A DNA stretch of 13,075 nt, taken from Betaproteobacteria bacterium HGW-Betaproteobacteria-8. Its GTDB lineage: Bacteria; Pseudomonadota; Gammaproteobacteria; Burkholderiales; Methylophilaceae. Positions 6,372 to 12,188 of this stretch are shown here, one piece after another. The DNA lies in the NCBI GenBank assembly GCA_002842135.1, contig PHCD01000051.1, positions 1-13,075 on the forward strand, read 5' to 3'. The notes beneath the pieces are model-generated. The model did no database searches. It saw only the letters and a program-made list of their open reading frames with translations, and was not told the DNA's origin. Every line of letters starts with the position of its first letter. Position 1 is the stretch's first letter. The position numbers and the translations under genes were made by a program.

Positions 6372-7376
6372 ATGATGCTGGGTAACGCGGCCACATGGTT
6401 CAGACATATCGCGCTTGTCAGCACGCTGCTGGCGGTTTGCGTCGTATCGCTCGGCGCTTATGTCAGGCTGTCGGATGCCGGCCTTGGCTGCCCGGATTGG
6501 CCCGGCTGCTTTGGCGCCATGACCGTACCTGAGAGCGAATCGGCGATTAATCAGGCACAAATGGCTTTTCCTGACAGTGATTTCAATCACGGCAAAGCCT
6601 GGAAGGAAATGCTGCATCGCTACTTGGCAGGCTCCCTGGGTCTACTGATATTGGTGCTTTGTGTGCTGGCTTGGCGTGCGCGCAATTTGATTCAGGTTTC
6701 AGCCTGGACGCCAACGGTTTTGCTCGGCCTGGTGATTATTCAGGCCATGCTCGGCATGTGGACGGTGACCATGCTGCTTAAGCCTGCCGTGGTCACGGCA
6801 CATCTGCTGGGAGGCATGGCAACACTGGCGCTGCTGACCTGGATTACGCATCGGCATTGGGGCGTGGTTTCCAGGCGATTCGTCCGCTCCGGCGGTTTGC
6901 GCTTGTGGATACGTGGCGCGGTGGTCATCCTGTTTGCCCAGATACTGCTGGGTGGCTGGACCAGCACCAATTATGCTGCGCTAGCCTGTACGGATTTCCC
7001 GACTTGCCACGATGCCTGGTTGCCTGAAATGGATTTTTCCAATGCCTTTCACTGGATACGCGAACTTGGCGAATCGATAGACGGCACGCCGCTGGAACTG
7101 GCAGCGCTTACTGCCATTCAATGGATCCACCGTGTGGGAGCCCTGGTTGTACTGATTTATTTCGGGATTATGGCCTGGTGCCTGATGCGGCTGGAATACA
7201 TGGGCAAAAGTGGCGCGATCCTGTTGTTATTGCTTATCGTGCAGATTGCTTTGGGGATTGCCAATCTGCTGCTTCACCTGCCGCTGGTGTTGGCAGTCGG
7301 GCACAATCTGGTCGCGGCATTACTGGTTATGACCATCATGGTGTTGAATTCAAAAATCACGGAATTGCCAAAATAG
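6372..7376 (+). CDS. ctaA: Haem A synthase (COX15/CtaA family)
   Basis: CtaA oxidises the C8 methyl of haem O to a formyl group, giving haem A in the inner membrane. The 334-residue product has eight hydrophobic segments in two similar halves. Each half has the paired His ligands: H82 (LHRYLAG) and H144 (TAHLLGG) in the first, H253 (WIHRVGA) and H311 (VGHNLVA) in the second. Two cysteine pairs on the periplasmic loops are present: GCPDWPGC (C40/C46) and ACTDFPTC (C206/C212). The start is ATG-ATG at 6372/6375, with GGGG at 6362-6365 as a weak SD; it lies 3 bp after the preceding stop. ctaB follows after 9 bp. Its presence shows that the oxidase encoded upstream uses haem A. Confidence 0.95.
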   Translation: MMLGNAATWFRHIALVSTLLAVCVVSLGAYVRLSDAGLGCPDWPGCFGAMTVPESESAINQAQMAFPDSDFNHGKAWKEMLHRYLAGSLGLLILVLCVLAWRARNLIQVSAWTPTVLLGLVIIQAMLGMWTVTMLLKPAVVTAHLLGGMATLALLTWITHRHWGVVSRRFVRSGGLRLWIRGAVVILFAQILLGGWTSTNYAALACTDFPTCHDAWLPEMDFSNAFHWIRELGESIDGTPLELAALTAIQWIHRVGALVVLIYFGIMAWCLMRLEYMGKSGAILLLLLIVQIALGIANLLLHLPLVLAVGHNLVAALLVMTIMVLNSKITELPK

Positions 7377-7385
7377 GGAGGCCTT

Positions 7386-8303
7386 ATGACGACTATCACC
7401 ATCGCGAGACTGCAAAAATTCACAGGCCATGTCAGCCATGAATTTCTCAAGTTCTTTCCCTTGTGCAAGCCGCGGGTGACGGCACTGATCGTCTTCACCG
7501 CCATGATCGGCATGTTTCTCGCCACGCCCGACATGGTGCCACTGGGCCTCTTGCTGGCGGCAACGCTGGGCATAGGCATGGCATCCGGTGCCGCCGCCGC
7601 TTTCAACTGCCTGATAGAGCAGAAGATCGATGCCAGGATGGCACGCACCCGTGGCCGCCCCTTGCCCACAGGGCAGGTGACATCTGTGCAAACCGTGGTC
7701 TTTGCCTCGCTGCTGGGCGGTGCCGGTCTGGCGATACTCTATTTCCTCGTCAACCCGCTGACCATGTGGCTGACTTTTGCCACTTTTCTCGGCTATGCGG
7801 TGATTTATACGATCTTTCTCAAACCGGCAACGCCACTCAATATCGTCATCGGCGGTGCATCCGGTGCCATGCCGCCAATATTGGGCTGGGCTGCGGTCAA
7901 CAACGTGGTCGGGCCGGAAGCGCTGATCCTGTTCCTCATCATCTTCGCCTGGACCCCGCCGCATTTCTGGGCTTTGGCATTGTATCGTCGTGCCGAGTAT
8001 GCCAAGGTCGGCATGCCCATGCTACCGGTCACGCATGGTGAGGAGTTTACCCGCCTGCACATTTTGCTCTATACCGTGATTCTGTTCGGCGTTGCGTTGA
8101 TGCCCTACGGCTACGGCATGAGCGGCCTGATTTATCTTGCTTCGTCACTGGTGCTCAACACGGTATTCATGGTCTATGCCGTCAAGCTGTATCGCAAGTA
8201 TTCGGACGAGTTGTCGCGCAGCATGTTCCGTTATTCCATCCTGTATTTAAGCCTGCTGTTTGCCGCGCTGCTGGTGGATCATTACTGGTATTTCGCGCTG
8301 TAA
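7386..8303 (+). CDS. ctaB: Haem O synthase (protohaem IX farnesyltransferase)
   Basis: CtaB is a UbiA-type prenyltransferase that adds a farnesyl group to protohaem, giving haem O, the substrate of CtaA. The 305-residue membrane protein shows [20 protein letters not shown] (27-46), the allylic-diphosphate-binding region with N74 and [15 protein letters not shown] (82-96), [18 protein letters not shown] (151-168), and the second Asp-poor family loop [17 protein letters not shown] (189-205), followed by [12 protein letters not shown]. About nine membrane helices are expected. SD GGGAGG (7376-7381 region) is 4 nt before the ATG. It is the last gene of the surf1-ctaB group. No clear terminator follows before the tRNA-Pro promoter. 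Confidence 0.96.
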   Translation: MTTITIARLQKFTGHVSHEFLKFFPLCKPRVTALIVFTAMIGMFLATPDMVPLGLLLAATLGIGMASGAAAAFNCLIEQKIDARMARTRGRPLPTGQVTSVQTVVFASLLGGAGLAILYFLVNPLTMWLTFATFLGYAVIYTIFLKPATPLNIVIGGASGAMPPILGWAAVNNVVGPEALILFLIIFAWTPPHFWALALYRRAEYAKVGMPMLPVTHGEEFTRLHILLYTVILFGVALMPYGYGMSGLIYLASSLVLNTVFMVYAVKLYRKYSDELSRSMFRYSILYLSLLFAALLVDHYWYFAL

Positions 8304-8314
8304 GCCGGCAGTGG

Positions 8315-8343
8315 TTCACGCCACCCCGCCTGGGCGATATAAT
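8315..8343 (+). promoter_or_regulatory. Sigma70-type promoter of tRNA-Pro
   Basis: TTCACG (8315-8320) and a perfect TATAAT (8338-8343) are separated by 17 bp. Transcription would start near 8350, a few bases before the mature tRNA at 8355. Confidence 0.75.
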
Positions 8344-8354
8344 ATAAGCCTAAG

Positions 8355-8431
8355 CGGGGTGTAGCTTAGCCTGGTAGAGCGCCGCGTTCGGGACGCGGAG
8401 GCCGGAGGTTCGAATCCTCTCACCCCGACCA
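8355..8431 (+). tRNA. tRNA-Pro (anticodon CGG)
   Basis: This is a complete 77-nt cloverleaf. The acceptor strands CGGGGTG (8355-8361) and CACCCCG (8421-8427) pair fully. The anticodon stem CCGCG/CGCGG encloses loop TTCGGGA with anticodon CGG at 8389-8391. The T-arm is GGAGG-TTCGAAT-CCTCT. A73 is followed by an encoded CCA (8429-8431). It reads CCG codons, which are frequent in the GC-rich cox genes nearby. I see no U-rich terminator directly behind it. Confidence 0.97.
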
Positions 8432-8469
8432 TGAGTTTGTGCGTGCTGTATGCACATTGTGACTGTACC

Positions 8470-8498
8470 CATAAAATGTCTCCAATTGACACTTTATG
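8470..8498 (-). terminator. Weak terminator-like hairpin after tetR
   Basis: An inverted repeat (arms 8470-8480 and 8488-8498, loop 7 nt) pairs completely as minus-strand RNA if one G-U pair is allowed, but has an A-C mismatch as + strand RNA. It lies 17 bp past the tetR stop. The descending arm contains TTTT but no T-run follows, so termination is uncertain. The rest of 8432-8514 shows nothing further. Confidence 0.4.
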
Positions 8499-8514
8499 GT
8501 TCGCTTTGGCAGGA

Positions 8515-9087
8515 TTACTCAGGCTTCTGCATTGCAATTACAGCAGTTTGAACTGCTTCTGCGATTTCTTTTGCGAGTTTTTCATCCGCAACCGCACGTG
8601 CCAGCGTGACACCTCCCGTCAACATGGCAAGAGTGACCCATGTTCTGTCTATTACATCTTGTTCCTTGCCGCCGCTAGCCAGATCGACGATCTTGAGCAA
8701 CTCGGTTTGAAATAGGGTGCGTAACTCTTCGTCAGAACGTCCTATCTCAGGCGTCAAGCTTTGTAGCGCGCAGCTTTCGGTCAGATCGCAGGTGCGCTTC
8801 TGGTTCATATAGAAACTTGCGAATGCCTGCCACCAGTTGTTGCCGTATTGCTGTTGCAACCCGGATATGGCTGTGCTTACTTCATCAAGTCCAGAGACGA
8901 TGGCGGCTGAGAACGCGGCGCGTTTTGAATCAAAGTGGCCGTAGAAGGCGCCGGATGTAACACCAGCTTCCTTTGCCAGGCCATCAACCCCAATACCACT
9001 ATAACCGCCTTTTCGAAAGCAGCGCCCTGCGGCAGCAATAATGCGATCGCGCGTCTGTTCTTTTTGATCAACTTTGTACCTGGCCAT
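8515..9087 (-). CDS. TetR/AcrR family transcriptional repressor
   Basis: This 190-residue regulator has an N-terminal TetR helix-turn-helix domain (about 9-56), including TRDRIIAAAGRCF and the recognition part GVTSGAFYGHFDSKRAAF (42-59). An all-helical ligand-binding domain follows. Cysteines are at 23, 100 and 106. C100/C106 fall in a segment laid out like the Cys-containing region of E. coli NemR (see findings). The ATG at 9087 has GGAG 5 nt upstream on the minus strand; the open frame reaches 9111 but without a better SD. It is divergently paired with the tautomerase gene across an intergenic region with four palindromes. I infer that it represses both itself and that gene. The ligand is unknown. 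Confidence 0.92.
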   Translation of the reverse strand: MARYKVDQKEQTRDRIIAAAGRCFRKGGYSGIGVDGLAKEAGVTSGAFYGHFDSKRAAFSAAIVSGLDEVSTAISGLQQQYGNNWWQAFASFYMNQKRTCDLTESCALQSLTPEIGRSDEELRTLFQTELLKIVDLASGGKEQDVIDRTWVTLAMLTGGVTLARAVADEKLAKEIAEAVQTAVIAMQKPE

Positions 9088-9112
9088 ATCCACTCCAATC
9101 CTAATCGACACA

Positions 9113-9141
9113 ATTATATCAATGAATAACGTTCGTTACAC
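9113..9141 (-). promoter_or_regulatory. Probable tetR promoter
   Basis: On the minus strand a perfect TATAAT occupies 9118-9113. The hexamer 17 bp upstream (9141-9136, GTGTAA) is a poor -35. The first palindrome (9127-9138) overlaps the -35 and spacer, which fits autorepression. Confidence 0.55.
9127..9138. promoter_or_regulatory. TetR operator 1 (TAACGTTCGTTA)
   Basis: It matches the palindromic consensus TAACG-NN-CGTTA exactly. It lies over the predicted tetR promoter and is centred 24 bp from operator 2. Assignment to the adjacent TetR protein is inferred. Confidence 0.7.
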
Positions 9142-9170
9142 TTGACAACATAACGATCGTTATCTTAAAT
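9142..9170 (+). promoter_or_regulatory. Probable promoter of the tautomerase gene
   Basis: A consensus -35 TTGACA (9142-9147) is followed after 17 bp by TTAAAT (9165-9170), a moderate -10. Operator 2 sits wholly in the spacer and operator 3 just downstream, a layout that would block RNA polymerase when the repressor is bound. Confidence 0.65.
9151..9162. promoter_or_regulatory. TetR operator 2 (TAACGATCGTTA)
   Basis: This is a perfect palindrome, extended by one more matching base on each side (9150-9163). It lies between the -35 and -10 of the tautomerase promoter and is the best candidate for the main repressor site. Confidence 0.78.
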
Positions 9171-9175
9171 TAATA

Positions 9176-9187
9176 TAACGGTCGTTA
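9176..9187. promoter_or_regulatory. TetR operator 3 (TAACGGTCGTTA)
   Basis: Both half-sites match the consensus exactly; only the central two bases differ. It is centred 25 bp from operator 2, just past the predicted -10 and close to the transcription start of the tautomerase gene. Confidence 0.7.
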
Positions 9188-9189
9188 TT

Positions 9190-9201
9190 TAATGGCCGTT
9201 A
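9190..9201. promoter_or_regulatory. TetR operator 4, degenerate (TAATGGCCGTTA)
   Basis: It has one mismatch to TAACG-NN-CGTTA, in the left half-site. It is centred 14 bp from operator 3, in the 5' untranslated region upstream of the SD. It may be a weaker secondary site or a decayed copy. Confidence 0.45.
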
Positions 9202-9234
9202 ACAATGCAAGTACTTTAAAAAGGAGATATAGCA

Positions 9235-9660
9235 ATGCCGATTCAAATTATCGCAACCGAGGGAATATTTACAGAAAGCGCCGAGAAGGAGATGTTCGAG
9301 GCTGTCACTAACTTGTTTCTGAAGCATCATGATCTCATTGGAAACAAATTCATGACGCCTAACGTGATTGGGGAAATTACAGTCGTCCCGCAAGGCAGAA
9401 CGTTTGCAGGTGGCAAGCCAGACAAAATTGTCATCATCGAGTTAAAGGCACCGTCGTTCGCACTCACTTCGCAAGAACAAAAACAATCGTTTGTTAGGGA
9501 GGTGACGGAATTTGCCCTGAAAGCTTCCAACGGACTAGTTTTGCGTGAGCGTGTTTACGTAAACATGGTGTATGCGGTTGACGGCCTGTGGGGAATAGGC
9601 GGGCGCGCATTTACCAATCAGGAATTGGGGGAGGCAATTGCCGGTAAAAGTGTCAGCTAA
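9235..9660 (+). CDS. Tautomerase-superfamily protein
   Basis: The product (141 aa) begins MPIQIIATEG. Removal of Met would expose Pro at the N-terminus, the catalytic base of the 4-oxalocrotonate tautomerase/MIF superfamily. At about 140 residues it is twice the length of a classical 4-OT monomer. That fits the fused two-unit (beta-alpha-beta twice) members that assemble as trimers, such as the MIF, MSAD and cis-CaaD groups. The segment GEITVVPQGRTFAGGKPDKIVIIELKA covers the end of the first unit and the start of the second. The C-terminal DGLWGIGGRAFTNQE resembles hypothetical tautomerases. The substrate cannot be told. SD AAGGAG at 9221-9226 is 8 nt before the ATG. The gene is divergent from tetR and behind a promoter carrying likely TetR operators, so it is probably inducible. 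Confidence 0.8.
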   Translation: MPIQIIATEGIFTESAEKEMFEAVTNLFLKHHDLIGNKFMTPNVIGEITVVPQGRTFAGGKPDKIVIIELKAPSFALTSQEQKQSFVREVTEFALKASNGLVLRERVYVNMVYAVDGLWGIGGRAFTNQELGEAIAGKSVS

Positions 9661-9684
9661 CTGGAGAGTGTAAACATGAAACAG

Positions 9685-9706
9685 GTGAGGCCGTGAATGG
9701 CCTCAC
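9685..9706 (+). other. Hairpin between the tautomerase and cupin genes
   Basis: A perfect 8-bp inverted repeat (GTGAGGCC at 9685-9692, GGCCTCAC at 9699-9706) surrounds a 6-nt loop. No T-run follows on either strand, so it is not a canonical terminator. It may be an attenuator or a processing site in a tautomerase-cupin transcript. The remainder of 9661-9764 shows TATAAA at 9733-9738 without a matching -35. Confidence 0.45.
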
Positions 9707-9764
9707 GCAAAAGAAGGAATTTTTCAGGAAATTATAAATAACCTAACAGACTTGGGACGAAACT

Positions 9765-10181
9765 ATGAAAAGAATAACTTTGTTGGTGATATTGGTGGCG
9801 GCAATGAGTCAGTTCATGTCGCTGGGATACAGTAAAGAAAAGGCCCAGCGCAAAATTACCGAAGTGTCGCGCAAAGTACTGGAAAGAACGGATATGGTTG
9901 GCAGTGACGAGGAGTTAAGGTTGATGCTGGTAGAGTTCCCGCCGGAATATTCGAATGTTGCGCACAGCCATCCAGTAGCTGGACTTTGTTATGTGATTGA
10001 AGGTACGGCTGAATCGCAGTATGAAGGTGAGGAATTGAAAACGATACATGCTGGCGACTCTTATCAAGACTCAGCAACAAAAAAACATTTGTTGTTTAGA
10101 AATGCCAGCAAAACAGAAGCCCTGCGATTTATATGCGCGGCTAAAATAAATAAAGAAACAGCATTCATGCAGCCACTGTAA
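9765..10181 (+). CDS. Exported cupin-domain protein
   Basis: This 138-residue protein has a hydrophobic N-terminus (about 4-20) after MKR, which predicts a Sec signal peptide or membrane anchor; there is no lipobox. The rest is a single small cupin barrel. Motif 1 is NVAHSHPVAGLCYVIEGT (64-81), with probable metal ligands H67 and H69. Motif 2 is HAGDSYQDSATKKHLLFRN, with H108. The Glu normally found in motif 1 is replaced (Gly73/Leu74), so the metal site may be three-His. It is likely periplasmic. The substrate is unknown; such proteins range from enzymes to binding proteins. The SD is weak. It probably belongs with the TetR-tautomerase pair, being on the same strand as the tautomerase 104 bp downstream, but a separate promoter is possible. 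Confidence 0.8.
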   Translation: MKRITLLVILVAAMSQFMSLGYSKEKAQRKITEVSRKVLERTDMVGSDEELRLMLVEFPPEYSNVAHSHPVAGLCYVIEGTAESQYEGEELKTIHAGDSYQDSATKKHLLFRNASKTEALRFICAAKINKETAFMQPL

Positions 10182-10202
10182 TTGATGTGGATGATCGTGG
10201 GG

Positions 10203-10234
10203 AAAGGCTGACATATAAAAATCGGCCTTTTGTT
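10203..10234 (+). terminator. Probable intrinsic terminator after the cupin gene
   Basis: Arms 10203-10211 (AAAGGCTGA) and 10222-10230 (TCGGCCTTT) pair with one G-U, around a 10-nt A-rich loop. TTGTT follows, a short U-containing tail. It is moderate in quality but well placed, 21 bp after the stop. Confidence 0.55.
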
Positions 10235-10239
10235 GATTA

Positions 10240-10316
10240 TGGCGCGCCCGACAGGAGTCGAACCTGTGACCTTTGGCTTCGGAAACCAACACTCTATCCA
10301 ACTGAGCTACGGGCGC
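10240..10316 (-). tRNA. tRNA-Arg (anticodon CCG)
   Basis: This is a complete 77-nt cloverleaf on the minus strand. Acceptor GCGCCCG (10316-10310) pairs with CGGGCGC (10250-10244). Anticodon stem TTGGT/GCCAA (one G-U) encloses loop TTCCGAA with anticodon CCG at 10282-10280. The T-arm is ACAGG-TTCGACT-CCTGT. G73 is followed by an encoded CCA (10242-10240). It reads CGG codons. It marks the far edge of the AT-richer islet that begins after tRNA-Pro. Confidence 0.96.
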
Positions 10317-10336
10317 GTAATGAAAATAAGCTGTGA

Positions 10337-10365
10337 ATTATAGCAAACGCCCATCAGCTTGTCCT
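10337..10365 (-). promoter_or_regulatory. Sigma70-type promoter of tRNA-Arg
   Basis: On the minus strand, AGGACA (10365-10360) and a perfect TATAAT (10342-10337) are 17 bp apart. The start would be near 10330, giving a short 5' leader before the mature tRNA. Confidence 0.7.
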
Positions 10366-10393
10366 TTTGTCCGGATTGCCTTATCAGTATAAT
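10366..10393 (+). promoter_or_regulatory. Putative promoter of the dihaem cytochrome c gene
   Basis: A perfect TATAAT lies at 10388-10393, about 34 bp before the ATG. The upstream hexamer at 10366-10371 (TTTGTC) is a weak -35 with a 16-bp spacer. It is back to back with, and slightly overlapping, the divergent tRNA-Arg promoter. Confidence 0.5.
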
Positions 10394-10426
10394 CAGGGTT
10401 TCGAAAACGTTTAGGCATTTTTTATC

Positions 10427-11302
10427 ATGAGTGATCAGCACCACGACTTCCCAAAGACGACCGTCCCTCAGGTTCTGCTAGCCACGATCGGTGGTTTGTT
10501 AGCGCCGCTTCTGGTGATTATTTTGATTGTTAAATTAGTGATGGGTATCGATGCATCGCATATTCCGGATGCGGAGCCTGCCGCCGGTTCGGCTGGTGTG
10601 GAAGAGCGGATCAGCCCGGTCGCAGAGGTTGATGTGGTGGCTGTGGATGCGGTGAAAGTGACACTTTCCGGTGACGTGGTGTACCAGCAGAACTGTCTGG
10701 CCTGTCATGGCAGTGGCGCTATGGGGGCTCCCAAGTTCGGAGACAAGGCTGCTTGGGCACCTCGAATTGCACAGGGCTATGAATTACTGGTCAAGCACGC
10801 GACTGAAGGTATCCGCATGATGCCGGCACGCGGTGGCAATGCAAATCTGAGCGATGCTGAAGTGGCTAATGCCGTGGCTTATATGGCGAACGAAGCCGGT
10901 GCCAAGTTTACAGCGCCAGGTTCCGATGCTCCGGCAGCCGCTGAAGAAGCTGCCCCGGCTGAAGCGGTAGTAGAAGAAGCACCTGCCGCCAAGGCAGAAT
11001 CCAAACCGACGGAGGCAGCGGCTGTTGCTGCGGCGCCAGTAGCCAGTATCGGCAAGTCAGGTGAGCAGACCTATCAGGCGGTATGCGCCATGTGTCATGG
11101 CTCGGGCCTGATGAATGCGCCGAAACTCGGCGACAAGAATGCATGGTCTGCCCGTATCGCACAGGGTAAGGATACGCTGGTTCAGCACGCTGTTCAGGGC
11201 ATCCGCATGATGCCGGCCAAGGGCGGCAATCCTTCTCTCAGCAATGATGAGGTGGCGCAGGCTGTGGTCTACATGGCTAACCAGAGTGGCGCAAGTTTCT
11301 AA
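10427..11302 (+). CDS. Membrane-anchored dihaem cytochrome c (tandem c5-like domains)
   Basis: This 291-residue protein has a cytoplasmic N-terminus, one membrane helix (about 14-38) and two class I cytochrome c domains facing the periplasm. Domain 1 has CLACH (90-94) with a Met ligand in GIRMMPARGG (131/132). Domain 2 has CAMCH (220-224) with GIRMMPAKGG (261/262). The pattern of Met-Met-Pro-Ala and Gly-Gly after the haem site is typical of cytochrome c5. The domains match at about 50 of 76 positions by eye and are joined by an Ala/Pro/Glu-rich linker (about 165-208), so the gene arose by internal duplication. It probably carries electrons between quinol-oxidising complexes and terminal oxidases, perhaps the one encoded upstream; that is inference. 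The start is the ATG at 10427; its SD is weak. There is no cleavable signal site after the helix. Confidence 0.93.
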   Translation: MSDQHHDFPKTTVPQVLLATIGGLLAPLLVIILIVKLVMGIDASHIPDAEPAAGSAGVEERISPVAEVDVVAVDAVKVTLSGDVVYQQNCLACHGSGAMGAPKFGDKAAWAPRIAQGYELLVKHATEGIRMMPARGGNANLSDAEVANAVAYMANEAGAKFTAPGSDAPAAAEEAAPAEAVVEEAPAAKAESKPTEAAAVAAAPVASIGKSGEQTYQAVCAMCHGSGLMNAPKLGDKNAWSARIAQGKDTLVQHAVQGIRMMPAKGGNPSLSNDEVAQAVVYMANQSGASF

Positions 11303-11306
11303 CTTT

Positions 11307-11360
11307 ATGTTCGATATCCGCAGCTGGTCGTTCTGGCTGGCTGCAGCAATTTTCATGTAA
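11307..11360 (+). CDS. Possible 17-codon hydrophobic mini-ORF upstream of apaH
   Basis: An ATG-initiated frame of 17 residues (one Arg and one Asp near the start, then Trp-rich and hydrophobic) begins 5 bp after the cytochrome stop and ends 3 bp before the apaH ATG. There is no clear SD. It could be a leader that couples translation from the cytochrome gene to apaH, or chance. No function is assigned. Confidence 0.2.
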   Translation: MFDIRSWSFWLAAAIFM

Positions 11361-11363
11361 GTC

Positions 11364-12188
11364 ATGGCAACCTACGCAATCGGCGACATTCAGGGTTGCT
11401 TTCATTCATTCCGGAACCTGTTAAAACAAATCGGCTTTCGGCTCGAATCAGACCGCCTTTGGCTGGTCGGCGACATCATCAATCGCGGCTCCGCTTCGCT
11501 GGAGATGCTGCGCTGGGTCTATGAGCAGCAGGATGTCCTGGACATGGTGCTGGGCAATCATGATCTGCATACGCTTGCGGTTGCCGAGGGTTACGTGCCG
11601 CAGCATAAGAGCGATACGTTGCAGCCATTGCTGGAAGCGGCCGATGCTGAGCGGTTGTTGACCTGGCTGCGGCATCAACCGCTTGTTCATCAGGCACAAG
11701 GCTTTCTGATGGTGCATGCCGGCCTGCTGCCGCAGTGGAGTGTCGAGGATGCGTTGCGATTGGCGGGCGAGGTGGAATCGGCGTTAAGAGGTGCCGGCTA
11801 TCGCGACTATCTTGCCCAGATGTACGGTAACCAGCCGCTGCAATGGCATGAGTCGCTGCAGGGCATGGATAGATTGCGCCTGATCACCAACGTCATGACA
11901 CGTATCCGTACCTGCACGCCGGCGGGTGAGATGAATCTCAAATTCTCCGGCACGGTGTCGAATATCCCGGCCGGCTATCTGCCATGGTTCGATGTGCCGC
12001 ACAGAAAATCTGCCGACACGACGATAATATTCGGCCATTGGTCGGCGCTAGGCCTGCAACAGCGCCCCAACCTTTATGCGTTGGATACTGGCTGCCTGTG
12101 GGGCGGAAAATTGACCGCCATGCGGCTGGAAGACCAGGCAATCTATCAGGTGCCGTGCGCTGCGGAAGACTCACCGCTGCAGATTTGA
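11364..12188 (+). CDS. apaH: Symmetrical bis(5'-nucleosyl)-tetraphosphatase (Ap4A hydrolase)
   Basis: ApaH splits diadenosine tetraphosphate into two ADP in the cytoplasm and has also been linked to removing Np4 caps from RNA in E. coli. The 274-residue product shows the metallophosphatase series in order: GDIQGC (7-12), GDIINRG (36-42), GNHDLH (64-69), MVHAGLLPQW (116-125), FGHWSALG (223-230) and the C-terminal LDTGCLWGGKLTAMRLE (240-256). In the first motif Gln replaces the His of E. coli ApaH, as in several other proteobacterial ApaH sequences I remember. The ATG at 11364 starts MATYAIGD, the family N-terminus; the SD is weak. The start lies 61 bp after the cytochrome gene, so cotranscription is likely. 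The 3' end overlaps the convergent acyltransferase gene by 18 bp. Confidence 0.95.
   Translation: MATYAIGDIQGCFHSFRNLLKQIGFRLESDRLWLVGDIINRGSASLEMLRWVYEQQDVLDMVLGNHDLHTLAVAEGYVPQHKSDTLQPLLEAADAERLLTWLRHQPLVHQAQGFLMVHAGLLPQWSVEDALRLAGEVESALRGAGYRDYLAQMYGNQPLQWHESLQGMDRLRLITNVMTRIRTCTPAGEMNLKFSGTVSNIPAGYLPWFDVPHRKSADTTIIFGHWSALGLQQRPNLYALDTGCLWGGKLTAMRLEDQAIYQVPCAAEDSPLQI

Noticed and set aside
8322..8361. CACCCCGC in the tRNA-Pro promoter spacer is an inverted copy of the tRNA 5' end
   Set aside because: It is only 8 bp and lies upstream of the expected start, so it would not be in the RNA. It is most likely chance in GC-rich sequence.
8404..8431. tRNA-Pro 3' end as an integration (att) site for the downstream islet
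   Set aside because: No second copy of the tRNA 3' end occurs before or near tRNA-Arg, and there is no integrase gene.
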